Positions 9,873-18,389 of a stretch of 32,154 nucleotides of DNA are shown here, one piece after another. How positions within the stretch are numbered: position 1 is the stretch's first letter; each line of letters opens with the position of its first letter. Where the stretch lies: assembly GCA_028279895.1 (NCBI GenBank), contig JANQMY010000235.1:1-32154 (forward strand). The letters are read 5' to 3'. The translations under genes and the position numbers were made by a program. Below the pieces are notes generated by a model. The model saw only the letters and a list, made by a program, of their open reading frames with translations, had not been told where the DNA came from and ran no database searches. This DNA comes from Alphaproteobacteria bacterium (GTDB taxonomy: Bacteria; Pseudomonadota; Alphaproteobacteria; JANQMY01).

Positions 9873-9902
9873 TTGTGAGGAAACAGATAATTGACATATG
9901 AT
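9873..9902 (+). promoter_or_regulatory. Possible sigma-70 promoter in the 379-bp gap 9585-9963
   Basis: TTGTGA (9873-9878) and TATGAT (9897-9902) are separated by 18 bp and would place a start about 55 bp before the gene at 9964. The rest of the gap (9585-9872) shows no convincing gene, repeat or RNA; short frames there lack start signals and family resemblance. Confidence 0.3.
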
Positions 9903-9963
9903 GTGCCAATTCTTTTTTTGTCGCAAAGACATGCGGATTTGCCGGGAAGATGAAAGGGGACAC

Positions 9964-10452
9964 ATGATGAGAGCGCTAAAGTGGTTGGGTGTTTTGCTCG
10001 CTGTCTATGTGGGATTCGTCGTGCTCTTCGAAGCTGTATATCTGCGCATGATGCAGCCCACTCTGGAGAGCACCGGTATTCCCATGCTGGTCATCACATC
10101 GACGGATGACGAAGGGAACACCGTCAGTGTTCGGGTGGCGCGCCTTGAAATCGACGGCAAGCTTTATGTGTCCGCCCATCATTGGACGCAAGCCTGGTAT
10201 CACCGCGCGGTCAAGTACCCCAATGTGCAGATCGAAATTGACGGTGTGGTCTCGGATCACATTGCGGTGCCCGTAGACGGGGAAGAATATGAGTACGTCG
10301 TGACGACGGTCCCCATACCGCTGACCGCCAAGATTCTCATGGGGTTTCCGCCGACGCGGAATATCCTGCGTCTAGATCCGGTTGCGGCCGACGGCGATGC
10401 CGACATATCCGGCCTTGTTTCGCCTGAATTGACGCCAATGGAGCCTGTTTAG
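9964..10452 (+). CDS. Membrane-anchored split-barrel (DUF385-like, deazaflavin/flavin) protein
   Basis: A 162-residue protein with one N-terminal transmembrane helix (WLGVLLAVYVGFVVLFEAVY) and a domain resembling the DUF385 / deazaflavin-dependent nitroreductase-like split barrel. The stretch VARLEIDGKLYVSAHHWTQAWYHRAVKYP corresponds to that fold's characteristic core, given here in two overlapping parts as VARLEIDGKLYVSAHHW and HWTQAWYHRAVKYP. The best-known members use F420, which is unusual in alphaproteobacteria, so flavin or haem is possible. ATG at 9964 is preferred over a frame opening at 9898 because GGGGA lies directly before it. Confidence 0.65.
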   Translation: MMRALKWLGVLLAVYVGFVVLFEAVYLRMMQPTLESTGIPMLVITSTDDEGNTVSVRVARLEIDGKLYVSAHHWTQAWYHRAVKYPNVQIEIDGVVSDHIAVPVDGEEYEYVVTTVPIPLTAKILMGFPPTRNILRLDPVAADGDADISGLVSPELTPMEPV

Positions 10453-10453
10453 A

Positions 10454-10543
10454 TTCACCGAAGATTTGTATACAGACGGTGAGGAGACGTGTTTTCCGGC
10501 GCCCGCTAAAGCGCGTGCACGAGCCCGCCGAAGATGCCGCGGG
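10454..10543. repeat. Imperfect direct repeat of the CYP153 gene 3' end (left copy)
   Basis: This stretch matches 31253-31353 in the same orientation. Shared blocks are CCGAAGAT, GACGTGTTT, CCGGCGCCCG followed by C/T-TAAAGCG, GTGCAC and GATGCCGCGG; I judge about three quarters of positions identical by eye. In the right copy these blocks are the last codons of the P450 gene plus its downstream flank. Here no P450 frame remains: on the minus strand only a short tail ending RGIFGGLVHAL then TAG is left. It lies directly at the left edge of the zinc-related gene cluster. Confidence 0.45.
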
Positions 10544-10554
10544 CGTTCTTTCGT

Positions 10555-10597
10555 CAGGAGCGGACATCTCCAAGGCCCTTGGAAATGCCCGCTCCTG
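10555..10597. repeat. 43-bp near-perfect palindrome
   Basis: Two 21-bp arms, starting CAGGAGCGG and ending CCGCTCCTG, flank a single central base, with two mismatched positions. It can form a long hairpin or cruciform. It sits between convergent genes (9964-10452 rightward, receptor gene leftward) and could act as a bidirectional transcription stop, although there is no T-run. Confidence 0.55.
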
Positions 10598-10603
10598 TGA
10601 CGA

Positions 10604-10621
10604 CACGGGATGCTTCCCGTG
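10604..10621 (-). terminator. Hairpin downstream of the TonB receptor gene
   Basis: A perfect 7-bp stem, CACGGGA / TCCCGTG with loop TGCT, stands 25 bp past the receptor gene stop in the direction of its transcription. No T-run follows, so termination would be rho-assisted or weak; the neighbouring 43-bp palindrome may contribute. Confidence 0.4.
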
Positions 10622-10645
10622 GTGCGGGGACGTATTTAGGTATCC

Positions 10646-12739
10646 CTAAAAGATCATACGGCCGAACAAACGCGCGCTCGCGCCGGGCCGCAAGACCTCG
10701 TCTTTCAAGAAAGACACGTGGTTGCGCTGGTCTTGGTCGAGCAGATTCGATCCGACCACCCCAAGCTGGAAGGCACGGGTGTCAGAACCTGGCAATGGGA
10801 AGGTGTAGTTCGCTTCCAATTTAAGATCCGTATACCCTTTCGTGGCCGTTTCATTGACCGCGACATCGTCTTGACTGCTCACCCGCAAGGCGCCGATGCG
10901 CACGAACAGTCTGTTACCTTCATAGAAGACGCCAGCGCCATACCGCTGCGGCGTGATGCGCGGTACGTTTGTGTTGTTGTCAAATTCCGCCTGGACAAAA
11001 TCGTATTGGCCATCGAAGCCGATGGTTGCACCGTTCATCTCAAATGCCCGCCACGTCGCTTCAGCTTCAAAGCCGTAGAAGTCAGCATCTTCTTGCAGGA
11101 AAGCCAACTGGTCCAATTCGTCTTCAACACCCGGCGTTCCATCGATGCCGCAGCTCTCAAATTCCTCGCCACAGACGAACCCTGTGAACTCGCGGAAGAT
11201 AAAGCCGTCGTAAGTGGTGTAAAACCCTGCCAAACCGAAGGTGAAGTCGCCCTCGTCTTTCTTCAGGGTGGCTTCGAAAGAGATTGCTTTTTCCTTATCC
11301 AGGTTCGGATCGCCGATTTCGAAAGTTGCGGTCGCTTCGTGCGGACCTTTCGAATAAAGCTCAAGCAATGACGGCGCGCGCTCAACATATTGCACGTTGC
11401 CGGCAAGCGCGATTTGGTTGCCAAGATCGAAGATCAAACCGACCGAACCACTCACCGGCGTGAAGTCTCGGGGCGCATCCGCGCCGAAATCATCGATTTC
11501 CACGCCCAACGCATTCCCGTTGAAGCTTGGCGGTGTCACACCGAAACCATCCAGTTCCACATGTTCCACACGGGTCGCCAATTGCAGAGTCAACTGCTCC
11601 GTGACAGACGCTTCTTCGAACAGGAAAAAGCCGTAGCTTTGGCGATCCGACGGCGCGATCAACTCGCTTGCTTCACCGAATGCTTCCAAATCCCGGTGTG
11701 CGAAATGAAAGCCGAGCGCCCCTTCAAAGGGTCCGAATTGTGTGTGCAGAGCTTCCGCGCGGATTTCCCACTCTTCATTGTCATAGGTCGCACCGATTTC
11801 ACCGGTCGCTCCGACCACTTCGTCATGGAGGTAGTTTGAATATCCGCCATCAACCCTCAGGGTCGAGATAAAGTCGCTGACATTGCGAACTTCGCCCCGT
11901 ACGAGCACTTTGGTTTGGTCTAAGTCAATGAAAACGTCTTCGGCAGCCGCTTCACCCGGAATACCGTACTCACTATCGAAATACGACACGGCGGCACCGA
12001 TGAAGCCGTCATCGAAAACGATCGAGCCCCCGCCGGACACGCCCAGCGTTTCGTTTTGCGTATTGTCTTGTTCACCTGGCGCCCGTGGAATGTCGTAATC
12101 TTCCGTATCGCGATAAAACCAGTCGAAGTGACTGGCAAAGTTACCGGCGCCAATGTCAAAAAGGCCACCGCCCTCGACCCCGTTGTTCACAGAGTTGAAA
12201 CTGGCGAAAGCTTCACCGTCAATTAGGTTCTCAGGCATGGCAGTCGGCACGCGATTGTTGATGACGTTCACGACGCCACCGATGGCCTGACTGCCGTAAC
12301 GCAACGTGGCCGGGCCGCGGACAACTTCGATACGTTGGGCAGCAAGAGGATCGATGGGTATACCGTGGTCTTCACTGACCTCCGAAACGCCATGGGCCCC
12401 CACGCCGTTTTCTTGCACGCGAACGCGGAAATTATCCAGACCGCGGATGATCGGACGGCTCGCGCCCGCCGCAAACGAAGACTCTGCAATGCCGGGTGTC
12501 GTCGCCAGAAGTTCGCCGAGCGTCGCCCCCCCTTTGCGCAGGATTTCCTCGCGGTCCACAACCGTGATTGCGCCAACAGTTTCCGTGTTTGTGCGCTCCA
12601 ATGGCGATCCAGTAACGATGATTTCGTCTTCTGCCGAGTTGGCTTCCTCTGCCTGCGCTCCGAAGGACGCGAAAGCGGTGGCTGACGCGATGACGCCACA
12701 AACGGCGTAGCGAAGAGAGTTTTTTCTTTTGACCTGCAT
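10646..12739 (-). CDS. TonB-dependent outer-membrane receptor, ZnuD-like (probable zinc uptake)
   Basis: A 697-residue TonB-dependent receptor. A Sec signal peptide ends near FGAQA, then a TonB-box-like DEIIVTGSP and a plug domain follow; the plug contains RPIIRGLDNFRVRV and DPLAAQRIEVVRGPATLRYG. The beta barrel ends in a C-terminal Phe. The plug segment with EDHGIPIDPLAAQRIEVVRG resembles ZnuD, the Neisseria zinc receptor. Energy would come from TonB-ExbBD. Two cysteines (CGEEFESC) sit in one extracellular-loop region. ATG 12739 has GGGGG upstream; a Zur-like operator covers 12758-12775, so zinc-repressed expression is expected. Substrate zinc is inferred from the operator and neighbours. 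Confidence 0.85.
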   Translation of the reverse strand: MQVKRKNSLRYAVCGVIASATAFASFGAQAEEANSAEDEIIVTGSPLERTNTETVGAITVVDREEILRKGGATLGELLATTPGIAESSFAAGASRPIIRGLDNFRVRVQENGVGAHGVSEVSEDHGIPIDPLAAQRIEVVRGPATLRYGSQAIGGVVNVINNRVPTAMPENLIDGEAFASFNSVNNGVEGGGLFDIGAGNFASHFDWFYRDTEDYDIPRAPGEQDNTQNETLGVSGGGSIVFDDGFIGAAVSYFDSEYGIPGEAAAEDVFIDLDQTKVLVRGEVRNVSDFISTLRVDGGYSNYLHDEVVGATGEIGATYDNEEWEIRAEALHTQFGPFEGALGFHFAHRDLEAFGEASELIAPSDRQSYGFFLFEEASVTEQLTLQLATRVEHVELDGFGVTPPSFNGNALGVEIDDFGADAPRDFTPVSGSVGLIFDLGNQIALAGNVQYVERAPSLLELYSKGPHEATATFEIGDPNLDKEKAISFEATLKKDEGDFTFGLAGFYTTYDGFIFREFTGFVCGEEFESCGIDGTPGVEDELDQLAFLQEDADFYGFEAEATWRAFEMNGATIGFDGQYDFVQAEFDNNTNVPRITPQRYGAGVFYEGNRLFVRIGALRVSSQDDVAVNETATKGYTDLKLEANYTFPLPGSDTRAFQLGVVGSNLLDQDQRNHVSFLKDEVLRPGASARLFGRMIF

Positions 12740-12757
12740 ACTGCCCCCAAAGAAAAG

Positions 12758-12775
12758 CAATGTTATAATGTAACA
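12758..12775. promoter_or_regulatory. Zur-like operator upstream of the TonB receptor
   Basis: TGTTATAATGTAACA (12761-12775) is a dyad around an odd centre. It differs at one position from the gammaproteobacterial Zur core TGTTATANTATAACA as I recall it. On the other strand it reads TTACATTATAACATTG, sharing ACATTATAACAT with the site at 14352-14369. It lies about 20 bp before the receptor ATG, well placed to block transcription or the transcript start. Confidence 0.7.
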
Positions 12776-13027
12776 CAACGCTCCACTTACGACATCTCTT
12801 AACGTCTGGCAAGCCGATTCATGGATGCCTTTAAAAATCAGAGGTTTCCTATTGCCGGCCGCATGCGGAAACTATGTAGCGTTTGAAGAAAAGCAGCAGC
12901 CCCACGCCAGACTGTTACAGTCACTTTGGCGCTTTCTTGCCTTTAGACGCGGCCTCGCGTTTTTGGAGGCCAGGCGTTTCATAGCCCTATTGAAACAAGA
13001 GATTTGCCGCATCTCCTGAGTGAAAAC

Positions 13028-13046
13028 CCGGAAGGTTCCTTCCCGG
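13028..13046 (-). terminator. Terminator of the zigA-like gene
   Basis: A GGAAGG-TT-CCTTCC hairpin extended by flanking CCG/CGG lies 9 bp past the stop of the leftward GTPase gene. In that direction it is followed by GGGTTTTCACTC, a short T-run. It separates this gene from the receptor gene. The remaining sequence from 12776 to 13027 contains no supported gene. Confidence 0.6.
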
Positions 13047-13054
13047 AGTTCAAT

Positions 13055-14281
13055 TCATTCAGTGGACTCGGCGTGGCGCCAAAGGGGAAACGGATCCGGA
13101 AGGTTAGGGATGTCATCCGGCGAATACTCAAGTGTCAGGGGTAACAAAGCAGCGTCGAGGCGCGCCTTCAGGGCCGGCCAATCAATCCCGGTACCGATGA
13201 AAACGATTTCTTGCCGGCGATCACCGAAGGGGTCTTGCCAATTGTCTTTTATATAGGCATCGACCGAGTCACCCTCTGGCCAATGTTCGCGCGGCACGCT
13301 TGCCCACCATGTTCCCATCGGAGATACGCTGGACAGCGCCCCGGCCAACGAAAACTCCGCGACCCAATCAGGTCGCGTCGCCATCCAGAAATGCCCCTTA
13401 GCGCGGATCACCCCGGGCAAAGGGCCATTCAAAAGCTCGTGGATCGCCTGCGGCTGGAACGGTCGACGTGCACGGTAGACGTAAGAAGTTACGCCATATT
13501 CTTCCGTTTCCGGCGTATGGTCAGCATATCCATAGAGCTCCTTCGCCCACATGGGATGTTCGTGCGCTTTTTCGAAGTCGAAAAGGCCGGTGTCAAGGAT
13601 CGCATCTGCCGGCACATCAGAGAAATTCGTTTCGATAATTCGAACATCTGCATTCAGACTTCGGATGATCTTACGTGCGGCGTCTACTTGTTCCGGGCGG
13701 GCGTCGTCTACTTTGTTCAAGATGATGATATCGGAGAACTCGATTTGATCCGTCAGAAGATGAACAAGCGTGCGCTCATCTTCTTCGCCCATGACCTCGC
13801 CCCGATCACGCAAGAAATCATGGCTTGAAAAATCCTTGAGCAGGTTCACCGCATCCACCACCGTCACCATTGTGTCGATGCGCGCAACATCAGACAGGCT
13901 TTCGCCTTCCTCGGTTCGGAAATCGAAAGTGGCGGCAACCGGCAAGGGTTCAGAAATGCCCGTCGACTCAATGAGCAGGTAGTCGAAACGGCCCTCGCCC
14001 GCAAGCCGGCGCACTTCAGCGAGCAGGTCGTCCCGCAACGTGCAGCAGATGCATCCGTTCGACATCTCAACCAGGGTTTCGTCCGTTCGGCTGAGTTCGG
14101 TGCCCGAGCGCACCAAATCCGCATCGATATTGACCTCGGACATATCGTTGACGATCACCGCAACCCGGCGGCCATCCCGATTGTTTAATACCCGATTGAG
14201 GAGTGTGGTTTTACCAGCGCCCAAAAAACCCGAGAGAACGGTAACGGGAAGGCGGTTGTCGGTGGTTGGAGATAATGTCAT
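13055..14281 (-). CDS. zigA: COG0523 GTPase, ZigA-type zinc metallochaperone
   Basis: A 408-residue G3E-family GTPase. Walker [10 protein letters not shown] is at 18-26, the metal-binding C-x-C-C motif (NGCICCTLR) at 77-80, and NKVD provides guanine specificity. The C-terminal half is the long variant seen in ZigA of Acinetobacter and relatives, with no His-rich linker. ZigA-type proteins are thought to pass zinc to client enzymes during starvation. The start is ATG 14281 with GGAAG upstream; an extension to 14308 would need TTG. The gene is divergent from zur and shares the Zur-like site at 14345-14369. Confidence 0.9.
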   Translation of the reverse strand: MTLSPTTDNRLPVTVLSGFLGAGKTTLLNRVLNNRDGRRVAVIVNDMSEVNIDADLVRSGTELSRTDETLVEMSNGCICCTLRDDLLAEVRRLAGEGRFDYLLIESTGISEPLPVAATFDFRTEEGESLSDVARIDTMVTVVDAVNLLKDFSSHDFLRDRGEVMGEEDERTLVHLLTDQIEFSDIIILNKVDDARPEQVDAARKIIRSLNADVRIIETNFSDVPADAILDTGLFDFEKAHEHPMWAKELYGYADHTPETEEYGVTSYVYRARRPFQPQAIHELLNGPLPGVIRAKGHFWMATRPDWVAEFSLAGALSSVSPMGTWWASVPREHWPEGDSVDAYIKDNWQDPFGDRRQEIVFIGTGIDWPALKARLDAALLPLTLEYSPDDIPNLPDPFPLWRHAESTE

Positions 14282-14344
14282 TTGAGTCTTCCGTGACGGG
14301 ATCTGCAATACGAACCTTGCTGCATGTCCTAGAACTTTGTATCA

Positions 14345-14369
14345 TGTTATGCAACATTATAACATAACA
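14345..14369. promoter_or_regulatory. Zur-like operator between zigA and zur
   Basis: The outer half-sites TGTTATG (14345-14351) and CATAACA (14363-14369) are inverted repeats. Inside, CAACATTATAACATAA (14352-14367) matches the family found at 12758, 16681 and 31102. The site lies 18 bp before the zur ATG and 63 bp before the zigA ATG, so it can control both directions and give zur autoregulation. Two overlapping dimer sites are possible. Confidence 0.75.
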
Positions 14370-14387
14370 ATTCTAACCGCCCTTCGC

Positions 14388-14867
14388 ATGTCACAGCTCA
14401 AACATCGATCGAATAACGCGCAAGTTTCCTGTGAGCAGGATGTCAGAACGGCAATCGACACTTGTCGCCTAAGGGGCGCGCGGATGACGCAGTTGCGACA
14501 AACGGTTTTGACATTGCTTTGGGATGCAGGGCGACCGCTCGGCGCTTATGAGATACGCGAAGTATTATCGAAAATGTCCGGTCGCGAATTCGCGGCGCCG
14601 ACGATTTATCGAACACTCGATTTTCTGTGCGAGCAGCGGGTCGCCGCGCGCATCGAGAGCCGAAATGCGTATGTCGCTTGCATCCACCCGGAGCACGATC
14701 ACACATGTGTTTTCTTGGTTTGTGAGTTATGCGGCGATACTGTGGAAATCGAAAATCCGGAGGCTGAAGAGCTCATCAACGAGGACGCAAAGCGTCTCGG
14801 CTTTGTTGTTAAACGGCGGGTCGTCGAGTTTTCCGGCTATTGTGCCCCATGTCAGCAGCAGCCATGA
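14388..14867 (+). CDS. zur: Zur, Fur-family zinc-responsive repressor (copy 1)
   Basis: A 159-residue Fur-family repressor. The winged helix spans about 30-90 (RMTQLRQTVLTLLWDAGRP, APTIYRTLDFL). Structural zinc cysteines are C112/C115 (CELC) and C152/C155 (CAPC). A likely sensory site is formed by C98, H100, H103 and H105 (ACIHPEHDH). The segment VARIESRNAYVACIHPEHDH is typical of Zur rather than Fur. ATG 14388 is the first in-frame ATG clear of the operator at 14345-14369. The frame extends a little upstream, but that would encode through the operator. Confidence 0.88.
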   Translation: MSQLKHRSNNAQVSCEQDVRTAIDTCRLRGARMTQLRQTVLTLLWDAGRPLGAYEIREVLSKMSGREFAAPTIYRTLDFLCEQRVAARIESRNAYVACIHPEHDHTCVFLVCELCGDTVEIENPEAEELINEDAKRLGFVVKRRVVEFSGYCAPCQQQP

Positions 14868-15057
14868 CATCCCATGACGCCGCCATGTACGAGTAGAGGA
14901 AAGATCCACACGGATCATCACTAAAATTGACGTTAGCGGGGGCGGCAGTGGATATGCCTATGGTGCAATCGAGGCACAACAGTCACCGTCAACTGTAAAT
15001 CGATTGTCACAGTATCGCGCTTTTATGCGAGCGACGGCAGTCCTGGAGGGAAAACAA

Positions 15058-15888
15058 ATGGCAGAGATGAATGAACAGCCGACGGTAACGATGTCGCGCC
15101 GCGAGCTGATCAAAGGCCTCGCAGCGGGGTCTGTTGTCGCTTTTGCGGCGCCGTCTCTGTCAGGCTGTACCACCAACGAAGCGCTCGGACGCCAGCAGCT
15201 GCTTCTGGTATCGGATGAACAACTCGCGCAACTCGCCGCCCAGTCATGGAATGACGCGCTTCGTAAAAACCGCCAATCCTCAGACCCGGCACTTCGCCGT
15301 CGTGTTGAACGCGTCGGCGACCGTATCGTTGTCGCCGCGGATCGGCGCTTTCCCCAACAAAACCTGGCCCAACAAAATTGGGAGTTTGCCGTCTTCGAAG
15401 ACGACACGGTGAATGCCTGGGTGATGCCGGGTGGTAAGGTCGGCTTCCACACAGGCCTCCTCGACATCATGGAAAACAACGACCAAGTCGCCACAGTGAT
15501 GGGGCATGAGGCCGGCCATGTGGTGGGTCGTCACGCGGCTGAACGCTATTCGCAACAGATGGCGGCCGCCGGCGGTTTGGCGATTGCAAACGCTGCGCTT
15601 GCGGCGGGCGACGTTGAGAATCGTGCCATGATCGCCGGCATTCTAGGCGCAGGGGTCACCTTTGGCGTAATTCTTCCGTACTCACGCAAACACGAGTACG
15701 AAGCCGACCGGCTGGGCGCCGACTTTATGGTTGGTGCCGACTATCGAGCGGTTGAGGCCGTGCGCTTCTGGGATACGATGACCAAGCGCTCGGGGCAGCG
15801 ACCGCTTGAATTCATGTCGACGCACCCGTCCGATCAAAACCGTATCTCCGCAATGCAATCCTATATTTCCGACCAAGGATATGTCTGA
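15058..15888 (+). CDS. M48-family zinc metalloprotease lipoprotein
   Basis: A 276-residue peptidase of the M48 (Ste24/LoiP/BepA-like) family. The catalytic H-E-x-x-H is HEAGH at 150-154, with the third ligand in HEYEADRLG. The N-terminus has a twin-arginine-like SRRELIKGL, a hydrophobic stretch and the lipobox LSGC with Cys37, so a membrane-anchored periplasmic lipoprotein is expected. Such proteases clear misfolded or unmetallated envelope proteins. ATG 15058 is preceded by GGAGGG. It lies between the two zur genes but has no Zur-like site of its own; a role in zinc stress is inferred from position only. Confidence 0.85.
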   Translation: MAEMNEQPTVTMSRRELIKGLAAGSVVAFAAPSLSGCTTNEALGRQQLLLVSDEQLAQLAAQSWNDALRKNRQSSDPALRRRVERVGDRIVVAADRRFPQQNLAQQNWEFAVFEDDTVNAWVMPGGKVGFHTGLLDIMENNDQVATVMGHEAGHVVGRHAAERYSQQMAAAGGLAIANAALAAGDVENRAMIAGILGAGVTFGVILPYSRKHEYEADRLGADFMVGADYRAVEAVRFWDTMTKRSGQRPLEFMSTHPSDQNRISAMQSYISDQGYV

Positions 15889-15900
15889 GTTCGGGGCGCT

Positions 15901-16071
15901 TTAGTTTCCGGGATCTGCGCAGTTCCTCCGCCCCGATAAGGTAGAACGAACGCCACACGGGCCGGGTTCGAACTGATAGCCCATTTGCTCGACTGCGTCG
16001 GCAAAGTGGGAAGACAGTTCGACGCGGGAAGCGTCATCGCGGCGGCCAGGCAGACCTTGTGCGGGACGCAT
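15901..16071 (-). CDS. Hypothetical 56-residue protein downstream of hisI
   Basis: A short frame begins MRPAQGLPGRRDDASRVELS and contains HFADAVEQMGYQFEPGP, with three cysteines or fewer. It starts 20 bp after the stop of the hisI-like gene on the same strand and ends 13 bp past the convergent M48 gene, so it may be the second gene of that unit. No family is recognised and the start has only a weak GGGTAAG upstream. It could be non-coding. Confidence 0.3.
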   Translation of the reverse strand: MRPAQGLPGRRDDASRVELSSHFADAVEQMGYQFEPGPCGVRSTLSGRRNCADPGN

Positions 16072-16091
16072 GACAGGTATCTTACCCTTCC

Positions 16092-16589
16092 TCAAAGCTG
16101 CGTCGGGTTGGGGGCATCGCCGTAGACCTCCTTGGGATCGAAGGTTTTCTGAACTTCCAAGAACGTCAGGGGCTGGCCGGCATCGTCCCCGACCGGGACG
16201 GCTCGGTAGAAGCAGGAACGATAGCCCACGTGACAACTGGCGCCGGAGCCAGCAACTCGGACACGCAGCCAAACAGCATCCTGATCGTCGTCGATGCGCA
16301 TCTCGACCACCTGCTGTGTCAGGCCACTGGTGGAGCCCTTGCGCCAGAGGCGCTGGCGGCTTCGGCTCCAATAATGTGCCTCGCCGGTCGAAATCGTCCG
16401 ATTTAGAGCCTCGCTATTCATATAGCCCAGCATCAGGACATCGCCCGTTTCGGCTTCGGTCGTGATGCAAGGGATCAGGCCGTCGGCGTCGAACTTCGGC
16501 GCCAAGGCAGATCCTTCTTCGACTTGCTCGACCGATATGCGTTCGGCAAAGCGGCCTGAAGCTTCGGGATTGGTAGGGTCAACGCTCAT
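16092..16589 (-). CDS. hisI: Phosphoribosyl-AMP cyclohydrolase paralogue with altered zinc site
   Basis: A 165-residue HisI-type enzyme, which hydrolyses phosphoribosyl-AMP in histidine synthesis. [10 protein letters not shown] (70-79), the KGSTSG loop and [13 protein letters not shown] (118-130) are family signatures. Canonical enzymes bind zinc with three cysteines, the first within V-D-C-D-x-D. Here that motif reads IDDDQD (99-104), so the first cysteine is Asp101, while C119 and C126 and the magnesium-type aspartates remain. This suggests weaker zinc or another metal. ATG 16589 has AGGAG upstream. It is divergent from zur copy 2 across the palindrome at 16677-16698. Confidence 0.88.
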   Translation of the reverse strand: MSVDPTNPEASGRFAERISVEQVEEGSALAPKFDADGLIPCITTEAETGDVLMLGYMNSEALNRTISTGEAHYWSRSRQRLWRKGSTSGLTQQVVEMRIDDDQDAVWLRVRVAGSGASCHVGYRSCFYRAVPVGDDAGQPLTFLEVQKTFDPKEVYGDAPNPTQL

Positions 16590-16676
16590 GCGGATAACTC
16601 CTGGGGCTTGCAACAATATTCGGATACTTCTTGCCACTCTCGGCGACCGGTGGCGATTGGTTCTTGTAATCGATAC

Positions 16677-16698
16677 ACGCAACGTTATAACGTTGCGT
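16677..16698. promoter_or_regulatory. 22-bp perfect palindrome, Zur-like operator
   Basis: A perfect 22-bp palindrome with core CAACGTTATAACGTTG (16681-16695 region) extends one turn of matching bases on both sides. It shares TTATAAC and the flanking CAAC with the sites at 14352 and, inverted, 12758 and 31102. It lies 27 bp before the ATG of zur copy 2 and 87 bp before hisI, so both directions may be controlled. Confidence 0.75.
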
Positions 16699-16725
16699 AC
16701 TTTAAGCGCAAGAAGGGATAAAGTC

Positions 16726-17223
16726 ATGGCGCGCCAACCCCCGCCCTGCACCGATTCCAACTGCCGCGGGCAGCATGCGCCAGCTGAACGGATTGCGCTG
16801 GCAATGTCCCTTTGCAGCGCGCGCGGGGTGCAGCTTACAGAGCTGCGGCGCCAGGTCCTGGAACTGCTCTGGGAGAGCGGTCGCCCGACGGGCGCCTATG
16901 AACTGATCGAAACCCTCAAGCTTCGGGGCTCCCGCCCGGTCGGGCCGCCCACCGTCTATCGGGCGCTTGAGTTCCTAATATCCCAGGGGTTCGTTTCGAA
17001 GATCGAAAGCCAGAATGCTTACGTCCCCTGCGCGCATCCGGAACGCCGGCATGATTGCTTGTTCTTCATTTGTAGCAACTGCGGGGCGTCAGCCGAGTTG
17101 GAAGATCAGCGGCTTGAGGACCTGATCTCCGAGGATGCGGCTCTCATCGGCTTCAGCCCAACACGGCGCGTGGTCGAGGTAGAGGGCACCTGCGCGCGTT
17201 GCCTCTCGGCCGGCGCGGCTTGA
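16726..17223 (+). CDS. zur: Zur-like Fur-family repressor (copy 2)
   Basis: A 165-residue paralogue of the product of 14388-14867. It has the same architecture: winged helix at about 36-95 ([30 protein letters not shown]), sensor segment [13 protein letters not shown] (99-111), and structural cysteines C116/C119 (CSNC) and C156/C159 (CARC). It has an extra Cys-containing N-terminus (PPPCTDSNC). ATG 16726 follows AAGGG. It is the first gene of a tight seven-gene run ending with thrS. Copy 1 and copy 2 differ at many positions, so this is not a recent tandem duplication. Confidence 0.87.
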   Translation: MARQPPPCTDSNCRGQHAPAERIALAMSLCSARGVQLTELRRQVLELLWESGRPTGAYELIETLKLRGSRPVGPPTVYRALEFLISQGFVSKIESQNAYVPCAHPERRHDCLFFICSNCGASAELEDQRLEDLISEDAALIGFSPTRRVVEVEGTCARCLSAGAA

Positions 17224-17243
17224 ATAAGAGAAAGAAGCGCACC

Positions 17244-18389
17244 ATGGAAAGCCGAGATCTCGATGGGTCGTCGCAGCGTCTGCCGGTCTCGGTGCTGACC
17301 GGCTTTCTTGGCAGCGGTAAGTCGACCGTGCTCAACCATCTGGTCCAGCAACCGACGCTGAGCCGGACACTCGCGCTCATCAACGAGTTCGGCGAGATCG
17401 GCCTCGACCACGACCTCGTGGCGCACAGCAACGATGACGTCGTCATCGAGATGTCGAGCGGCTGCCTCTGCTGCACCATCCGGGGCGACCTTGCCAAGAC
17501 CTTGCGCGATGCCCCCGGACGCTTTGCGCGCGGAGGCGAGCTATGGTTCGACCGGGTGGTTATCGAGACCACCGGGCTCGCGGATCCGGCTCCGATCATT
17601 CATACCTTGATGACGGAGCCAGCCCTCACGCGGCGCTACCGCCTGGACGGAGTCATCGCCACGGTCGATGCGGCCAATGGCGGCGACACGCTCGATCGCC
17701 AGATTGAGTCCGTCAAGCAGGCTGCAATGGCTGACCGCCTGCTGATCACAAAAGCTGATCTCGTCGACGTCAACGTCCTGCGCAAACTGCAGGACCGTCT
17801 ACGGATCTTGAACCCCGCCGCCCCGCAAATCATCGCAGAGAACGGTGCTGTCGATCCGGCCTTGCTGTTCGATGCCGGTCTTTACGACCCGAAGACCAAA
17901 AGCTTCGACGTGGAGAACTGGCTAAAGGCGGAGGCCTATGCCGAACCGCACGATCATGAGCACGGAACGGCCGGCCATGACGACACCCACCAACACAACG
18001 ACGTCAATCGCCATGACGCTCACATCAAGGCGCTCTGTCTCACGATCGATGAGCCGATCCATGGCGATGCGTTCGATCTTTGGCTCGACATGCTGCTCCT
18101 TCTCCGAGGCCCGGACTTGCTGCGCACCAAGGGAATCACAAATGTGGCCGATCTCGATGGACCGGTTGTCATTCACGGCGTTCAGCACACCTTCCACCCG
18201 GCGGTCATGCTGCCGGAATGGCCGAGTGAAGACCGCCGCTCCCGGATCGTCTTCATCACGCGCGATATGGACGACTCCGTCCTCCGAGACACGCTGAAGA
18301 TACTCAAGACTAGTGACGTCGGGCAGGCGAAAATCCGGCCCGTCGAATCGGGCGATAGTGACCTCCCCATCCTCGAGGGGCGCAGATGA
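17244..18389 (+). CDS. COG0523 GTPase with His-rich linker (CobW-like metallochaperone)
   Basis: A 381-residue G3E GTPase. Walker [10 protein letters not shown] is at 20-28, C-x-C-C (SGCLCC) at 74-77, and ITKAD gives guanine specificity. A His/Asp-rich linker between the GTPase and C-terminal domains contains [18 protein letters not shown]. Known members move Zn, Co or Ni; the zur and aminoacyl-tRNA synthetase neighbours argue for zinc. ATG 17244 is 20 bp after the zur copy 2 stop. The 3' end overlaps cysS by ATGA (4 bp), indicating translational coupling. Confidence 0.9.
   Translation: MESRDLDGSSQRLPVSVLTGFLGSGKSTVLNHLVQQPTLSRTLALINEFGEIGLDHDLVAHSNDDVVIEMSSGCLCCTIRGDLAKTLRDAPGRFARGGELWFDRVVIETTGLADPAPIIHTLMTEPALTRRYRLDGVIATVDAANGGDTLDRQIESVKQAAMADRLLITKADLVDVNVLRKLQDRLRILNPAAPQIIAENGAVDPALLFDAGLYDPKTKSFDVENWLKAEAYAEPHDHEHGTAGHDDTHQHNDVNRHDAHIKALCLTIDEPIHGDAFDLWLDMLLLLRGPDLLRTKGITNVADLDGPVVIHGVQHTFHPAVMLPEWPSEDRRSRIVFITRDMDDSVLRDTLKILKTSDVGQAKIRPVESGDSDLPILEGRR

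Noticed and set aside
12825..13019. 64-codon plus-strand frame in the receptor/zigA gap
   Set aside because: No start signal, no family and located between a promoter and a terminator of leftward genes.
15889..16091. Longer leftward frame overlapping the end of hisI
   Set aside because: A frame reaching to 16371 exists but conflicts with the well-supported hisI gene; only the short 15901-16071 part is kept, at low confidence.
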